The notes below the pieces were generated by a model. The model was given only the letters and a program-made list of their open reading frames with translations, was not told the origin of the DNA and made no database searches. This document shows, one piece after another, positions 61,030-61,626 of a stretch of 61,626 nucleotides of DNA. This DNA is from an uncultured Erysipelotrichaceae bacterium (lineage in GTDB: Bacteria; Bacillota_I; Bacilli_A; Erysipelotrichales; Erysipelotrichaceae): assembly GCA_902775735.1 (NCBI GenBank), contig CACYNH010000011.1, forward strand, positions 1-61,626. The letters run 5' to 3'. A program made the translations under genes and the position numbers. Each line of letters begins with the position of its first letter. Within the stretch, counting starts at the first letter, position 1.

Positions 61030-61440
61030 ATGCAGATATTTATCAATATCTTCTTTATGGCCCTGAGCTGGGCGGCAGGTATTTTTGTTTTCACGATCGT
61101 CAGTGAAAAAATTAAAAATTATATGGCTAATCATGAAACCAATGATCTGCTTGCGGCCGCCGGTCTGATCGCAGTGCTGATTATAACGCTTGTTCTGGTG
61201 GCGGTTCTCAACAACACCCAGGGCGCCGCATTCATGCTGGGCGGCTATGTTGTTTCTTTCTTCAATGTCATCGACCCGATCAAACTGACCCAGAAAAAGG
61301 CGGACGCGATCGGCGCGGAGGCAGAGAAGAAGGCTGCCGAAAAGGAAGCTAAGGAAGAAGCCAAGCGTGAAGCGGAAAGAATCAAAAAGGAAAACGCCCG
61401 CATTTACGCCGAGGAAAAGAAAAAGAATTCCGGAAAATAA
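61030..61440 (+). CDS. Membrane protein with charged C-terminal coiled coil
   Basis: This 136-residue protein has two to three hydrophobic segments (about 5-25, 42-64 and 68-84) and a Glu/Lys/Ala-rich tail (AEKKAAEKEAKEEAKREAER in part) from about residue 95. No family is recognised. The layout is like that of the 48985 gene. GGAGGAG precedes the ATG. A terminator follows at 61472-61505. Confidence 0.65.
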   Translation: MQIFINIFFMALSWAAGIFVFTIVSEKIKNYMANHETNDLLAAAGLIAVLIITLVLVAVLNNTQGAAFMLGGYVVSFFNVIDPIKLTQKKADAIGAEAEKKAAEKEAKEEAKREAERIKKENARIYAEEKKKNSGK

Positions 61441-61471
61441 GAACGGCGAAAGTTTAATTTTTTGACAGAAA

Positions 61472-61505
61472 CAGCGCGATGACTGATGACACCGCGCTTT
61501 TTTCT
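61472..61505 (+). terminator. Terminator before the right-edge riboswitch
   Basis: AGCGCG and CGCGCT pair around a 15-base loop, followed by TTTTTT. Confidence 0.78.
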
Positions 61506-61529
61506 TCCGCACTTTGGTACAATAAAGGA

Positions 61530-61626
61530 TAGTGTCTAAAGTTTATGAAAACTGAGTGCTCCGGAAGCTAATGGGACCGCAAATCCCAGACAAGTCGGAG
61601 ACCGGTACTGTCGATGATAGTGATCT
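61530..61626 (+). promoter_or_regulatory. Probable cobalamin riboswitch, cut by the window edge
   Basis: After a TACAAT -10 box (near 61519) come ATAGTGTCT, an AGTTT/AAACT hairpin, GGAAGC, a TGGGA/TCCCA hairpin whose loop contains GCAAA, and GACCGGTACTGTC. Order and sequence resemble the cobalamin riboswitch core (GGGAA, GTGCAAATCC, CCACTGT). The regulated gene lies beyond 61626. Confidence 0.55.

Noticed and set aside
61530..61626. c-di-GMP-I riboswitch reading of the right-edge element
   Set aside because: The TGGGAC..GCAAA segment is somewhat alike, but the conserved GCAAAGCC and the paired receptor loops are missing, and the CACTGT-like end fits cobalamin better.

Overview
The window reads as a chromosomal segment of a low-to-mid GC Firmicute (Bacillota), most likely from the Erysipelotrichales. 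Supporting signs are a T-box leader, an RpoE delta subunit, SepF, an FtsEX-M23-S41 cluster, an ECF-truA-rplM-rpsI block and many strong Firmicute-type promoters. No insertion sequence, prophage, CRISPR array, tRNA or rRNA was found, so this looks like stable core genome. The host name is inference; only the gene content is seen.

Layout. 1-3.8 kb: a tryptophan-type T-box controls a TrpXYZ-like ABC transporter, followed by ybaK. 3.7-11.9 kb: a VanZ-like gene, a YitT-family gene, then ftsE-ftsX-M23 hydrolase-S41 protease-uvrB. 11.9-15.8 kb: a TetR regulator, a small membrane protein, an aminotransferase with an Lrp regulator, and rpsF-ssb-rpsR behind a likely S6:S18 leader. 15.9-19.8 kb: the most unusual part, a five-gene signalling cassette made of an EIIB/ROK-like fusion with a degraded kinase site, a STAS protein, an RsbW/SpoIIAB-type ATPase, an HD (p)ppGpp-hydrolase-like protein and a STAS-APH-kinase fusion, with no sigma factor or PP2C phosphatase beside it.

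19.9-26 kb: a purine permease, a flavin-binding protein, an alanyl-tRNA editing protein, and a GH1 6-phospho-glycosidase with an MFS transporter. 26-32.8 kb: the aspartate-to-threonine pathway as two divergent operons, thrC-thrB-ACT protein-membrane protein on the left and hom-lysC-asd on the right, driven by promoters whose -10 boxes overlap. 32.8-38.8 kb: two hypothetical genes, ecfA1-ecfA2-ecfT-truA (with an extra C-terminal domain in TruA), and rplM-rpsI behind an L13 leader. 38.8-48.8 kb: thrH, serC, a P1 peptidase with a beta-lactamase-fold protein, HU, a metallophosphatase, threonine aldolase, a WG-repeat lipoprotein, rpoE, a 49-residue zinc ribbon and the rpsU operon. 49-61.4 kb: a membrane-linked Mrr-type nuclease, a GH13 enzyme, two MATE exporters around a metallophosphoesterase, three HAD phosphatases, a lipid kinase, sepF and a Ser/Lys-rich protein. 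The right edge cuts into a probable cobalamin riboswitch.

Two window-wide expression habits stand out. Many promoters are of the extended -10 kind (TGnTATAAT), and several genes start 6 to 9 bases after the -10 box without a Shine-Dalgarno sequence, which implies leaderless mRNAs. The first 150 bases hold nothing I can identify.
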